Positions 5,183 through 13,085 of a DNA stretch of 13,637 bases are shown one piece after another. Origin of the DNA: CAIYRG01 sp035577685 (GTDB taxonomy: Bacteria > Pseudomonadota > Alphaproteobacteria > Micropepsales > Micropepsaceae); contig DATLVC010000107.1 of the NCBI GenBank assembly GCA_035577685.1, positions 1-13,637 on the forward strand, read 5' to 3'. How positions within the stretch are numbered: the first letter of the stretch is position 1; each line of letters starts with the position of its first letter. A program made the translations under genes and the position numbers. The notes beneath the pieces were generated by a model that saw only the letters and a program-made list of their open reading frames with translations, had not been told where the DNA came from and made no database searches.

Positions 5183-8160
5183 AGCACGCGGACCGCTACT
5201 TTTTTCGACGCCGTTCCCTCCCGTTGATCGGGTTCTGCGTCACTCTCGACGGCATTCGGCTTGATGTATTGCTGACGCAACAGCTCGCCAGCCTGCGAGG
5301 CATCGACAGCGCGGCTGAAAAGGAAGCCTTGGGCCTTGGAGGACGCGCCGCTGGTCAGGAAAAGGAGTCTTTGCTCCTCGGTCTCCACACCTTCAGCCAT
5401 GATGCCGATACCGAGCTCGCGCGCCATATTGATCATGACCCTAATCATAGCAGCCCGTTCCGGATCGGTATCGGCAGTCGCGACTAGAGAGCGCGCGATC
5501 TTGAGGTGGTTCACATTGTACGATCGCAGATACTCGAATGACGAATATTCGGTCCCAAAATTGTCGATGGCGATTTGTGCGCCCAGGCGGTGAAGCTGTG
5601 CGAGCACATCGTTTTGCGTCCAGGTTAGATAAGCGATCGTTGCCTCCGTCACGTCGAATTCGAACTCCGAGAGGGCTAGACCCCATTTCTGGCTCGTTGC
5701 GGTCATATCCCGAATAAGATCGCGGCTGTTCTTGAGCTGCATCAAGGAGAGGTTGATGGTGATGACCGGAGGCGCCACGCCTTCGTCACGCCAGCTCCGC
5801 ATCTGCTGGCAAGCTCTGTCGAACACCCAGTGGCCGAGGGCCACGATGGTGCCGGTTTGCTCCGCGACGGGCAAAAATTTCTCCGGTTGCAGCAATCCGC
5901 GCGTGGGATGGTTCCAGCGCACCAGTGCCTCGACACCGGCGATCTTGCCGGAGATCACCTCGACTTGCGGCTGATAATGAAGCTCGAGTTCGTTGTGGTC
6001 GATGCCGGCGCGCAGTTCGTCGCTCAATGCAATGCGCGTGAGAACTTGCTTATCCAGATCCGCGCTATGGAAGCGATATTGGTTGCGGCCCTGATCCTTG
6101 GCGCGATAGAGGGCAAGATCAGCCTGCGACAGAAGGATGTCAGGACTGGCGCTGTCGGCGGCGTATGGGCAGACGCCGATGCTTACCGTGATATGAACTT
6201 CGTTATCGTTGAGCGTATAGGGAATGCTCAGCGCGTGGAGAATACGGCTGGCCAGTTCACCCGCATCCGACGCCCCGGCGATCTCGGTTTGCAGCACCGC
6301 GAATTCGTCGCCCCCGAGCCTCGCGACCAAGTCGTTGTCGCGCGTGCAGCCCTTGAGACGATCCGCGACTTCCTTCAACAGAAGGTCACCGATCGGATGC
6401 CCAAGGGTGTCGTTGACGTTCTTGAAATGATCGATATCCATGTAGAGGATGGCAAAAAAGCTGCCGCCGCGCCTGGTTGCGGAAAAGGTCTGACGCAGGC
6501 GCTCGATGAAGGTAGAGCGATTGGCGAGGCCGGTAAGCCCATCTGTCCGGGCGAGCAGCGCCATTTTGTCTTCGGCGGCTTTGCGCTCTGTGATGTCAAT
6601 AATGATTCCTTCGACCTCCGTCAGACGGCCGAGCTTGTCGCGCACGGGGGTGTAACGGTCTTCCACCCATCGAATGCCGCCGTCCCCCTTGTGAATGCGA
6701 AATTCAATCGTTCCGCCTTGCGAATCCTTTTCCAAAAGCTGGGCCATGGCGAGGCCGACCTTGGCCCGGTCTTCAGAGTCGACAAGAGTTTCTGCCCAAT
6801 TGGCCGGGCTCAGCAGGTCCCCCGGATCGTGGCCGAATTTGACGATATTCTGGGAAATGTAGGCGAGCGGAAAGGAAGGTTCGGCGCGCAAGCGATAGAG
6901 AATCGTTGGGCTGTTCTGTACGATCATGTTCGCGTCCGCCAATTCCTTGACGAAGCGCGCCCGCATGATGGCAGCGCCGATCAGATCACCTAAGGTCTTG
7001 AGGGCGTCGGTCTCCGCCCAGCTCCACTTGCGCTGCGTCTGCAGGGAATCGATGAAACTCAGTATTCCCCATAATTTGTTGTCGACCATTACGGGGACCT
7101 GCAGGAACGACTGCATTTTCGCTTTTTCGAAAATCTCGCGGTATGCCTTCGGTACATCTGCCACCGAGGATGAGGCGACATTGCCGTTAAGAATGTGGGT
7201 AATCGCTTTTGGGAACAGCAGCATCACGTCCAGGTCCCGGAACGCTGGGTTCGTGATCGTAATGGAGGCATTGGGCGCACACCATTCATGTGCCACCGTG
7301 GAGCGAAGATGACCATTTTCATCGGGTTTGAGCGAGTTCAGTTGCACCCGGCCGACCATGATCGTTTGTGCAATCAACTCAAGAACGACCGCGATGGCAT
7401 CGCCATAGCTGGCCGCGCCGAGCAGCTCGGATGCGCTTCTGGCTACCGCATTGAGCAGCGCGTCGTGTTCGCGCAGCATGTTCTCCGCAGCCGTGCGTTC
7501 CACGAGCTCGGATTCCAAATGGATATTGGCATCCTTGAGCTCATTGGTACGCAACGCAACGGTATCCTCCAATTGCTTTTGATAGATGGTGAGTTGCTCG
7601 GCACGCTCTTCCGCGACCGCATTTTTCCGTTCCATGGCTGCGCGCTGGACAGAGGCGCGCACCAGCAGGTACGTCATTGCAAGCAGGGCAATCGAGACAA
7701 AGCCGAGCGCAAGGCCGCGGAACCAGGCGGCCTTGCGCCAATCCGCCAACGCATCGGCTTCGGGAAGCGCAATGTGGATCGTGGAATTCGCGCGAACTTC
7801 TTCAACGAAGACAAGGGCGCCGGCGTTGCTTCCGGGCGGTTCGCCGGTGGTCACGAGACCATTCTTTTCTACCCATATGGTCGCGGTCGGATACTGAAGC
7901 AGCGCGCGCCAGATGGCCGCAGTGCGATTTGCGGTGGCCTCGTTGCCGGATGCGATCTTGTCGGCCAGATCGTCGAAATCGGCGAGCGAGGAGGCCGTGA
8001 TGCCAAGCTGGGTCCTGGCGCGCTCGATCGTACCGGCGCGTTCCAGCGCCGTAAAGCCGATCACGACCGCCCACATCGCCAGGAGCAGTCCGAGAATCGG
8101 CAGGAAGATCAGGCGTTCGAGGTGCCTGCTCTGCCGTGTTCGGGTTTCCGCATCATTCAT
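5179..8160 (-). CDS. Membrane-bound GAF-PAS-GGDEF-EAL c-di-GMP signalling protein
   Basis: The 993 residues run as follows: helix 1 (about 17-39), a periplasmic domain (40-145), helix 2 (about 147-168), a charged coiled coil (170-232), a GAF-like domain (235-402), a PAS/PAC domain (408-527), GGDEF (535-697) and EAL (708-963). GGDEF is intact at 616-620, with Asp575 in MDIDHFK and an inhibitory RxxD site (Arg607-Asp610) five residues before it, so cyclase activity with product feedback is expected. The EAL domain keeps EAL 744-746, Asn803, Glu839, Lys887, Glu926 and Gln944. It has DN instead of DD at 866-867, TEYSS instead of TGYSS, and KIAR instead of KIDR (Ala889). Phosphodiesterase activity may be weak or lost. 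ATG 8160 has GAGG at good spacing and lies 38 bases after tadC. The periplasmic domain probably contacts the YfiR-like protein encoded next. Confidence 0.92.
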   Translation of the reverse strand: MNDAETRTRQSRHLERLIFLPILGLLLAMWAVVIGFTALERAGTIERARTQLGITASSLADFDDLADKIASGNEATANRTAAIWRALLQYPTATIWVEKNGLVTTGEPPGSNAGALVFVEEVRANSTIHIALPEADALADWRKAAWFRGLALGFVSIALLAMTYLLVRASVQRAAMERKNAVAEERAEQLTIYQKQLEDTVALRTNELKDANIHLESELVERTAAENMLREHDALLNAVARSASELLGAASYGDAIAVVLELIAQTIMVGRVQLNSLKPDENGHLRSTVAHEWCAPNASITITNPAFRDLDVMLLFPKAITHILNGNVASSSVADVPKAYREIFEKAKMQSFLQVPVMVDNKLWGILSFIDSLQTQRKWSWAETDALKTLGDLIGAAIMRARFVKELADANMIVQNSPTILYRLRAEPSFPLAYISQNIVKFGHDPGDLLSPANWAETLVDSEDRAKVGLAMAQLLEKDSQGGTIEFRIHKGDGGIRWVEDRYTPVRDKLGRLTEVEGIIIDITERKAAEDKMALLARTDGLTGLANRSTFIERLRQTFSATRRGGSFFAILYMDIDHFKNVNDTLGHPIGDLLLKEVADRLKGCTRDNDLVARLGGDEFAVLQTEIAGASDAGELASRILHALSIPYTLNDNEVHITVSIGVCPYAADSASPDILLSQADLALYRAKDQGRNQYRFHSADLDKQVLTRIALSDELRAGIDHNELELHYQPQVEVISGKIAGVEALVRWNHPTRGLLQPEKFLPVAEQTGTIVALGHWVFDRACQQMRSWRDEGVAPPVITINLSLMQLKNSRDLIRDMTATSQKWGLALSEFEFDVTEATIAYLTWTQNDVLAQLHRLGAQIAIDNFGTEYSSFEYLRSYNVNHLKIARSLVATADTDPERAAMIRVMINMARELGIGIMAEGVETEEQRLLFLTSGASSKAQGFLFSRAVDASQAGELLRQQYIKPNAVESDAEPDQREGTASKKVAVRVL

Positions 8161-8198
8161 TGAATCCGCCTCGCCTTGTCCGATTGCTTGCGGCGGAA

Positions 8199-9146
8199 CT
8201 ATTTCAGCAACGTGTCCATGACCCGCAGGGCCGCGGGTCCACCGACAATCAGAAAGATCGTCGGCATAATGAACAGCATCATTGGTACGGTCAGCAGCGC
8301 GGGCAGCCTGTTGGCACGCCCCTCCATCGCGATCAGCGAGTCGCTGCGCATCTCGGATGCGACCGTCCTCAGCGCCTGCGCGAGCGGAGTGCCGAAACGC
8401 ATGGTCTGAGACAGCGTAGTCACCAGAGACTTCATATTCGGCACGTTGATGCGGTTTGCGAGATGGGCGAATGCCTCGTCGCGGCTCGGAAGAATTTTCA
8501 AATCCGCCGAGGTGAGCGCGAGTTCATCCGCGAGCGCCGGATGGGAGGCTTTCAGCTCCTTACCAATGCGATTCAAACTGTCTTCGAGCGATAGACCGGC
8601 CTCGACGCAAATCACCAGCAATTCAAGGGCGTCCGGCAGACCGGACACCACCGCGTGGATATGGCGGTTGACGAACATGCGCACCACCATCGCGGGGGCA
8701 AACCAGCCTCCGATGGCGGCGCCCGCAGCGGCAAGAGCCGTGAGCGTGCGGGAAGCCGCGAAGGCCGGCAAATAGGGCAATATCAGAAGAAAGGATCCAC
8801 CCAGGATCACCACGAAGCACAGCCGCAATAAGAAATAGATGGTTAGGGCGTGATTCTGCGGAACGCCGAAATTGCCAAGCCGCCTCAGGACTTCATTCCG
8901 GTCGCGTTCGGCAGGACCTTCGGCATGCGCACGCACCAGAATGGCCCTCACAGCGGCCTTTTCAGCCTCCAGTTTCGATTCGATGTCGGGCGACTGAATG
9001 AGCCTCAGGCGGCGGACCAATGCTTCGCGCGAAATGCCGAGGCCGTAGGCGACAAAAACCACGCCGCCAAGACAAAGCGCGAGCGCCGCGACAAGAACTA
9101 GTACACCAGTTGCAGCAGGCAGACCGTTGAGAAGCGCGAGAATCAT
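8199..9146 (-). CDS. tadC: Tad pilus inner-membrane platform protein TadC
   Basis: This 315-residue membrane protein has a hydrophobic N-terminal segment (residues 10-35), a soluble stretch, two helices around 100-160, the type II secretion F domain at about 165-290, and a final C-terminal helix. The F-domain landmark is GLPDALELLVICVEAGLSLE, typical of TadC. With TadB it forms the platform on which the TadA/CpaF motor drives Flp pilin assembly. The ATG at 9146 is preferred over an in-frame start at 9173, because GAGGAAAT sits just upstream and the longer form would overlap tadB. It begins 10 bases after the tadB stop. A GGDEF/EAL gene, rather than the TadD lipoprotein often found next, follows 38 bases downstream. 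Confidence 0.93.
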   Translation of the reverse strand: MILALLNGLPAATGVLVLVAALALCLGGVVFVAYGLGISREALVRRLRLIQSPDIESKLEAEKAAVRAILVRAHAEGPAERDRNEVLRRLGNFGVPQNHALTIYFLLRLCFVVILGGSFLLILPYLPAFAASRTLTALAAAGAAIGGWFAPAMVVRMFVNRHIHAVVSGLPDALELLVICVEAGLSLEDSLNRIGKELKASHPALADELALTSADLKILPSRDEAFAHLANRINVPNMKSLVTTLSQTMRFGTPLAQALRTVASEMRSDSLIAMEGRANRLPALLTVPMMLFIMPTIFLIVGGPAALRVMDTLLK

Positions 9147-9156
9147 TCGGATTTCC

Positions 9157-10110
9157 TCAGATTTTGACCGCACTGCGCATCATGAAACGCATTACAAAGA
9201 AACCAATTGTCAGCATGGCCGCCGCCAGGCCGAGAATGATCTTGCCGCGCGGGTCGGTGACGAGCGGCGTGAGATAACCGGGCTGAATCAGCAATAGCGT
9301 GCCCGTGACAAGAAATGGCAACGCGCCCAGGATATAGGCAGAGACGCGAACTTCGGCGGTGGTCGCCTGCGCTTTCAGCCGGACGGCGCGCCGCTTGCGC
9401 ATGATGTCGCTCAATGTCTCGAGCGTGGAGGCGAGATTGCCGCCGGTGGCGCGCTGCAACGTCACCGCAACGGAGAAGAAGCGGAAATCCGGCAAGCCGA
9501 CTTGCATGGAGGTCGAGGCCAAAGCCTCCTCGAAGGGAATGCCGATTTTTACCTGATCGGCAATTTTCCTGAACACACCGTCCACTGGGGCAGGTGCTTC
9601 GTTGCCGATCGTGCGGATGGCGGTGCTGATGGGAAGGCCGGCACGAAGCATGCGCACGCCCATGTCTACAGCGTCGGGGAAGAAGTCAGTGAATTTGTTT
9701 TCTGCCTTGCGTTGCTCACGCGCGAAAAGAATACGCGGCAACAGGACGAACGCAGCACCCGCGGCGGCAATTGTAATCCAAAATGAAGCTTTCAACGCGA
9801 AGGCCATCACGGCCCAAACCGCCGCGGCGGCAAGGAGTGCAAGCAGCAGCACAGTTGCCGCGCTCGCATGCGTTCCCCAGGTGCGCGAAAGCCCCAGCGA
9901 GACTACGCGGCGCAGCCTTTCGGCCGCCCGTTGCGAAACGGCAGGCGCTTCGACAGGCACCGTCACGTCATTCGGTTTGATGTCGCTCGACATCAACGCC
10001 AGGCGCGTGTTCAACGCCAGGCGATCCCGCCGGCTCAGCACGAGCGCAAAGAAGAGCACCATCCCGGAGACGACCAGGAATGAGAGAGCGGAAACAAGTG
10101 TCGGGGTCAT
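9157..10110 (-). CDS. tadB: Tad pilus inner-membrane platform protein TadB
   Basis: This 317-residue protein has an N-terminal helix (about 5-26), two central helices (about 85-130), the type II secretion F domain (about 143-275) with FFPDAVDMGVRMLRAGLPIS as its most typical stretch, and C-terminal helices (about 255-310). That layout is standard for TadB, and the length is normal. It pairs with TadC to form the assembly platform under the secretin. The start ATG at 10110 overlaps the tadA/cpaF stop by 4 bases (ATGA), which implies translational coupling. The stop lies 10 bases before the chosen tadC start. Confidence 0.94.
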   Translation of the reverse strand: MTPTLVSALSFLVVSGMVLFFALVLSRRDRLALNTRLALMSSDIKPNDVTVPVEAPAVSQRAAERLRRVVSLGLSRTWGTHASAATVLLLALLAAAAVWAVMAFALKASFWITIAAAGAAFVLLPRILFAREQRKAENKFTDFFPDAVDMGVRMLRAGLPISTAIRTIGNEAPAPVDGVFRKIADQVKIGIPFEEALASTSMQVGLPDFRFFSVAVTLQRATGGNLASTLETLSDIMRKRRAVRLKAQATTAEVRVSAYILGALPFLVTGTLLLIQPGYLTPLVTDPRGKIILGLAAAMLTIGFFVMRFMMRSAVKI

Positions 10111-11504
10111 GAGGCCTCCCCGCCACTGGGTCGCAACGCTTCGAGGAATGTCGAGCCAAGTCCGAAATATTCAAGACGCGGCAGGAATCGCGGGCGTGTG
10201 GCGGTAGAATCGAACGCGCCGCGAAGTGTGCCGTCGCGATTTTCCCCGGTGAAGCGAAAGGTGAAGAGTGTGCCCAGCGAGATGACGTCTTCTTCAAGTC
10301 CGACGACTTCGACCACTTCCGTCAAACGCCGCACGCCGTCGCGCATGCGTTCGATATGAACAATGAGATCGACAGCGCTCGCGATCTGGCCTCGTATCGC
10401 CCGGATAGGAAGGCCCGCATTCGCCATCAGCACCATGTTCTCGATGCGGGCAAGCGCGTCGCGCGCTGTATTGGCGTGAATTGTTGACATCGATCCGTTA
10501 TGGCCGGTGTTCATGGCCTGCAACATGTCGAACGCTTCCGAACCGCGCACTTCGCCGACGATGATGCGATCGGGCCGCATGCGCAGCGCGTTACGAACAA
10601 GATCGCGCTGGTTGACTTGGCCCTTGCCCTCGATGTTGGGAGGGCGAGTCTCGAGCTGAACCACGTGGGGTTGCTGCAGCCGCAGTTCGGCCGCGTCTTC
10701 GATGGTAATGATGCGCTCGCCGTGATCGATCATACCCGACAGCGCGTTCAGAAGTGTGGTCTTGCCAGAGCCCGTGCCACCCGAGATGATGAGATTCAGA
10801 CGGCACCGGGCGGCGATTTCGAGCGCGCGTGCAAGCTGCGGCGATAGGCTGCCGAGCCCGATGAACTGGCCAAAATCTATCGCCTTGTGAGAAAATTTCC
10901 GGATCGAAATGCAGGGCCCCTTGAGACTCAACGGGGGGATGATGGCGTTCACGCGGCTGCCGTCAGCCAGGCGCGCATCCAGCATCGGACTCGATTCATC
11001 GATGCGCCGTCCGATTGAGGAGGCAATACGCTGGGCCACGTGCAGCACATGGGCATCATTCCGGAAGTGAAGCTTGGTAAGTTCCAACTTCCCGCGCCGC
11101 TCGACGAAGATTTTCTCCGGGCCGTTCACGAGAATGTCGGCCACCGATTCATCGTTCAACAAAGGCTCGAGCGGGCCGAGCGCTACCATGTCGTCGACGA
11201 TTTCCCGCGCGAGCGCGCCCTGCTCCTGCTTGTTCAGGAGCACGCGGCGTTCATTGGCAATCTCCGCAACCAACTCCTCGGTGCGGGCGATGAGTTCTTC
11301 GGTGGTCATGCGTACCGCGACGGCCGGCTCGATCCGCGTCAGCACCTGGCCGCGGATAAAATCCTGCGACGTGGACGCGAATGTGCGTGGGGCCGGGGAG
11401 GCCGTGGGCGGCGCAGGCGCAACCGCTATGGCCGGCGGCGGAGGTTCATACGGGGCTGTGTCGCCGGTTTCATCGATCTTTTTGCCGAAGGAGAAGATGC
11501 TCAT
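10107..11504 (-). CDS. cpaF: Tad pilus motor ATPase CpaF/TadA
   Basis: This is a 465-residue secretion ATPase of the VirB11/PilT superfamily that powers Flp pilus extension, and in some bacteria retraction. After a Pro/Ala-rich linker (residues 15-42) come the N-terminal helical domain and the RecA-like core. The core has Walker A GGTGSGKTT at 242-250, an acidic ITIEDAAEL segment around 266-274, a Walker B region RIIVGEVRG at 313-321, and the His-containing STIHANTARDAL at 340-351. The ATG at 11504 is chosen because it overlaps the cpaE stop as ATGA. A start at 11600 would add 32 residues lying inside cpaE and lacking similarity to the family. The gene overlaps tadB at its other end in the same way. 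Confidence 0.95.
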   Translation of the reverse strand: MSIFSFGKKIDETGDTAPYEPPPPAIAVAPAPPTASPAPRTFASTSQDFIRGQVLTRIEPAVAVRMTTEELIARTEELVAEIANERRVLLNKQEQGALAREIVDDMVALGPLEPLLNDESVADILVNGPEKIFVERRGKLELTKLHFRNDAHVLHVAQRIASSIGRRIDESSPMLDARLADGSRVNAIIPPLSLKGPCISIRKFSHKAIDFGQFIGLGSLSPQLARALEIAARCRLNLIISGGTGSGKTTLLNALSGMIDHGERIITIEDAAELRLQQPHVVQLETRPPNIEGKGQVNQRDLVRNALRMRPDRIIVGEVRGSEAFDMLQAMNTGHNGSMSTIHANTARDALARIENMVLMANAGLPIRAIRGQIASAVDLIVHIERMRDGVRRLTEVVEVVGLEEDVISLGTLFTFRFTGENRDGTLRGAFDSTATRPRFLPRLEYFGLGSTFLEALRPSGGEAS

Positions 11505-12697
11505 CCGAATATCCGCTTCAAAAAGGAAGGAGACGCAGCCTCCCCTTCGCCTGTGAGATGACGGAAAAGCGGCGCGAGGCTGCGCTGGAAGCTCGCGCAT
11601 TTGCGCACCTCGGCGACGCCGAGATTCGAGGAAAGGCCGATTTCGCGCTCATAGGGCACGACCAGGTCCGGCGGTTGGCCGACGGCGCCGATAAATTCTT
11701 TCAACGGCAAGCTTGCATCGGCGCCATTCTTGTTCAGCACATGCAGCGTTATACGCTCGGGTGTGTTCGGACCGATCTGCTGCCGCCATCGCGCCACGTC
11801 GCGCGCGGCGGAAAGGCTCGCGGTGCTCACGAGCAACAAGACGCTCGGCAGCGTCAGCACACGCAGGAGCGATGGCGCGAGCAGGCAAGGCAGATCGACG
11901 AATATATAGCGATAACGGTGAATGAGGTTTCCAAGCAGAGTCAGAACCGCCTCGTCGTTCAAGGTCACGCTCTCGTTTAAGGGCTCCTGCGCCGCCATAA
12001 GATCGAGACGCTCGGTGATTTGCGTGACGCCGCGTTGCAGAAACAGATCGTCGACGCGTTCGGGATGTTCGAGCGCCTCCCGCAGGGCGTGACTGGGTGT
12101 TGCATCAAATTGCAGCGCCGCGTCGCCGAACTGCAGATCGAGGTCGAGATAGAGAACCCGCCTCATGCCGTTGTCCGCCAGGTGCCGCGCGGTGTTGGTC
12201 GCGATCGTCGTGGCGCCGTCACCGCCGCGCGCGCCGATCACGAAGACGAGCTTGCCGGTGCGCGTTACCCGGGGCCCCGGGCCGCCGGTGAGCACACTCT
12301 GAAAGGTGAGACCGAGAGGATTGCTGACGAGCGGCTTGAAGAAATATTCGACGATACCGCCTTGTTTGAGATCGCGATAAAGCCTGATGTCGTTGCTTTC
12401 ACCGACCACCACAACGCCCACACCGGGTTCGCAGACTTCGGCGAGGGCATTGATCCGGGCGCTGGGATCGTGGACCCCCGAAATATCAACAATCAGCAGA
12501 CGTGGCGAGCTGCGCTGCGCAAGGGTTGCGATGGCCGTGTCTATGTCGCCGTTGGTGTACTGGGCGTCGGCAATGCCGAGATCGCTGAGGCTCTGGCGGA
12601 TGACTCCTTCGGAGTCGCGGTCGCGAACGAATACCATCGCCTGCAAACGGGGAATCGCGACAGGCGAAGATGCGGTGGGGGATGGCCGCTCGTTCAC
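11501..12697 (-). CDS. cpaE: Tad pilus localisation ATPase CpaE/TadZ
   Basis: The 398 residues start with a receiver-like domain (about 18-135) that retains Asp71 in LLIVDIS and Lys121 in FFKPL. A MinD/ParA-type ATPase follows (about 147-385). The nucleotide loop is atypical: GARGGDGATT at 155-164 has Arg157 where MinD proteins have the signature Lys, and Ala162 where Walker A has Lys. Loss of the second Lys is common in TadZ proteins; loss of both is worth noting. DLDLQFGD (185-192) and VDLP (267-270) are typical of the family. CpaE places the pilus machinery, often at a cell pole. The start is GTG 12697, overlapping the cpaD stop as GTGA, with GGAG upstream. Confidence 0.93.
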   Translation of the reverse strand: MNERPSPTASSPVAIPRLQAMVFVRDRDSEGVIRQSLSDLGIADAQYTNGDIDTAIATLAQRSSPRLLIVDISGVHDPSARINALAEVCEPGVGVVVVGESNDIRLYRDLKQGGIVEYFFKPLVSNPLGLTFQSVLTGGPGPRVTRTGKLVFVIGARGGDGATTIATNTARHLADNGMRRVLYLDLDLQFGDAALQFDATPSHALREALEHPERVDDLFLQRGVTQITERLDLMAAQEPLNESVTLNDEAVLTLLGNLIHRYRYIFVDLPCLLAPSLLRVLTLPSVLLLVSTASLSAARDVARWRQQIGPNTPERITLHVLNKNGADASLPLKEFIGAVGQPPDLVVPYEREIGLSSNLGVAEVRKCASFQRSLAPLFRHLTGEGEAASPSFLKRIFG

Positions 12698-13083
12698 TGC
12701 GCCGCTCCGTTGCTGCCGGAGAAGACGAAAGTGGGCGTAGGCGATCCGGTCGCGGGCAAAGGCTTGGTCTGGCCAGCCTCATACTGACCGACCGCGATGC
12801 TTTCGCGCGCGCCGTCTGCCGGCCCAAGGGTCCGGCCGCTTTCGAGATCGTGCGGGTCATCCACCATCGTCTTCAAATTGAAGCCGACACTGCAGCCGAG
12901 ATATGCAGTTTCGACATTGCTGTAACGGTCTGCCGGAAAATCAGCCCAGGCAGGGCATGGATGGTCGGCGGTCGGTATGGCCGCATTCACATGGGGCGTG
13001 GAACAGCCTGCGCCCAATGCTCCAACCCCCAAGACCGCGCAGAAATTCCAGATATGCCGCAAGCTGTGGCACGCGTTTTTCAT
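12694..13083 (-). CDS. cpaD: Short CpaD-like pilus assembly protein
   Basis: This 129-residue exported protein has an N-terminal signal (1-27) ending LGAGC, a possible lipoprotein site, although the -3 residue is Gly rather than Leu. The mature part carries the CpaD core: a CPAW motif, a GCSVGFNLKTMVDDPHDLESGR-like region (residues 62-83) and a YEAG segment near 101. CpaD proteins I know are around 200 residues or more; this one appears to lack the N-terminal half that normally lies between the lipobox and the Cys-rich core. The ATG at 13083 has GGAG eight bases upstream. A TTG at 13089 overlapping the cpaC stop is less likely because the ribosome site would be too close. Gene order between cpaC and cpaE supports the call. 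Confidence 0.8.
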   Translation of the reverse strand: MKNACHSLRHIWNFCAVLGVGALGAGCSTPHVNAAIPTADHPCPAWADFPADRYSNVETAYLGCSVGFNLKTMVDDPHDLESGRTLGPADGARESIAVGQYEAGQTKPLPATGSPTPTFVFSGSNGAAQ

Positions 13084-13085
13084 GA

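Noticed and set aside
5830..6993. A 387-codon open frame on the plus strand opposite the GGDEF/EAL gene.
   Set aside because: It is antisense to clearly conserved PAS, GGDEF and EAL motifs; its translation shows no recognisable domain, and long antisense frames are common in GC-rich DNA.
7195..8163. A 322-codon open frame on the plus strand opposite the sensor N-terminal region.
   Set aside because: It mirrors the minus-strand codon pattern, has no ribosome site or domain, and the minus-strand gene is well supported.
9147..9173. A longer tadC start at 9173, inside tadB.
   Set aside because: The ATG at 9146 has a well-placed GAGGA site and avoids a 17-base overlap; the extra nine residues are polar and not expected before the first helix.
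12268..12281. A 14-base perfect palindrome (CCCGGGGCCCCGGG) in cpaE.
   Set aside because: It lies in a Gly/Pro-coding linker between the two CpaE domains in GC-rich DNA and is best explained by codon choice.
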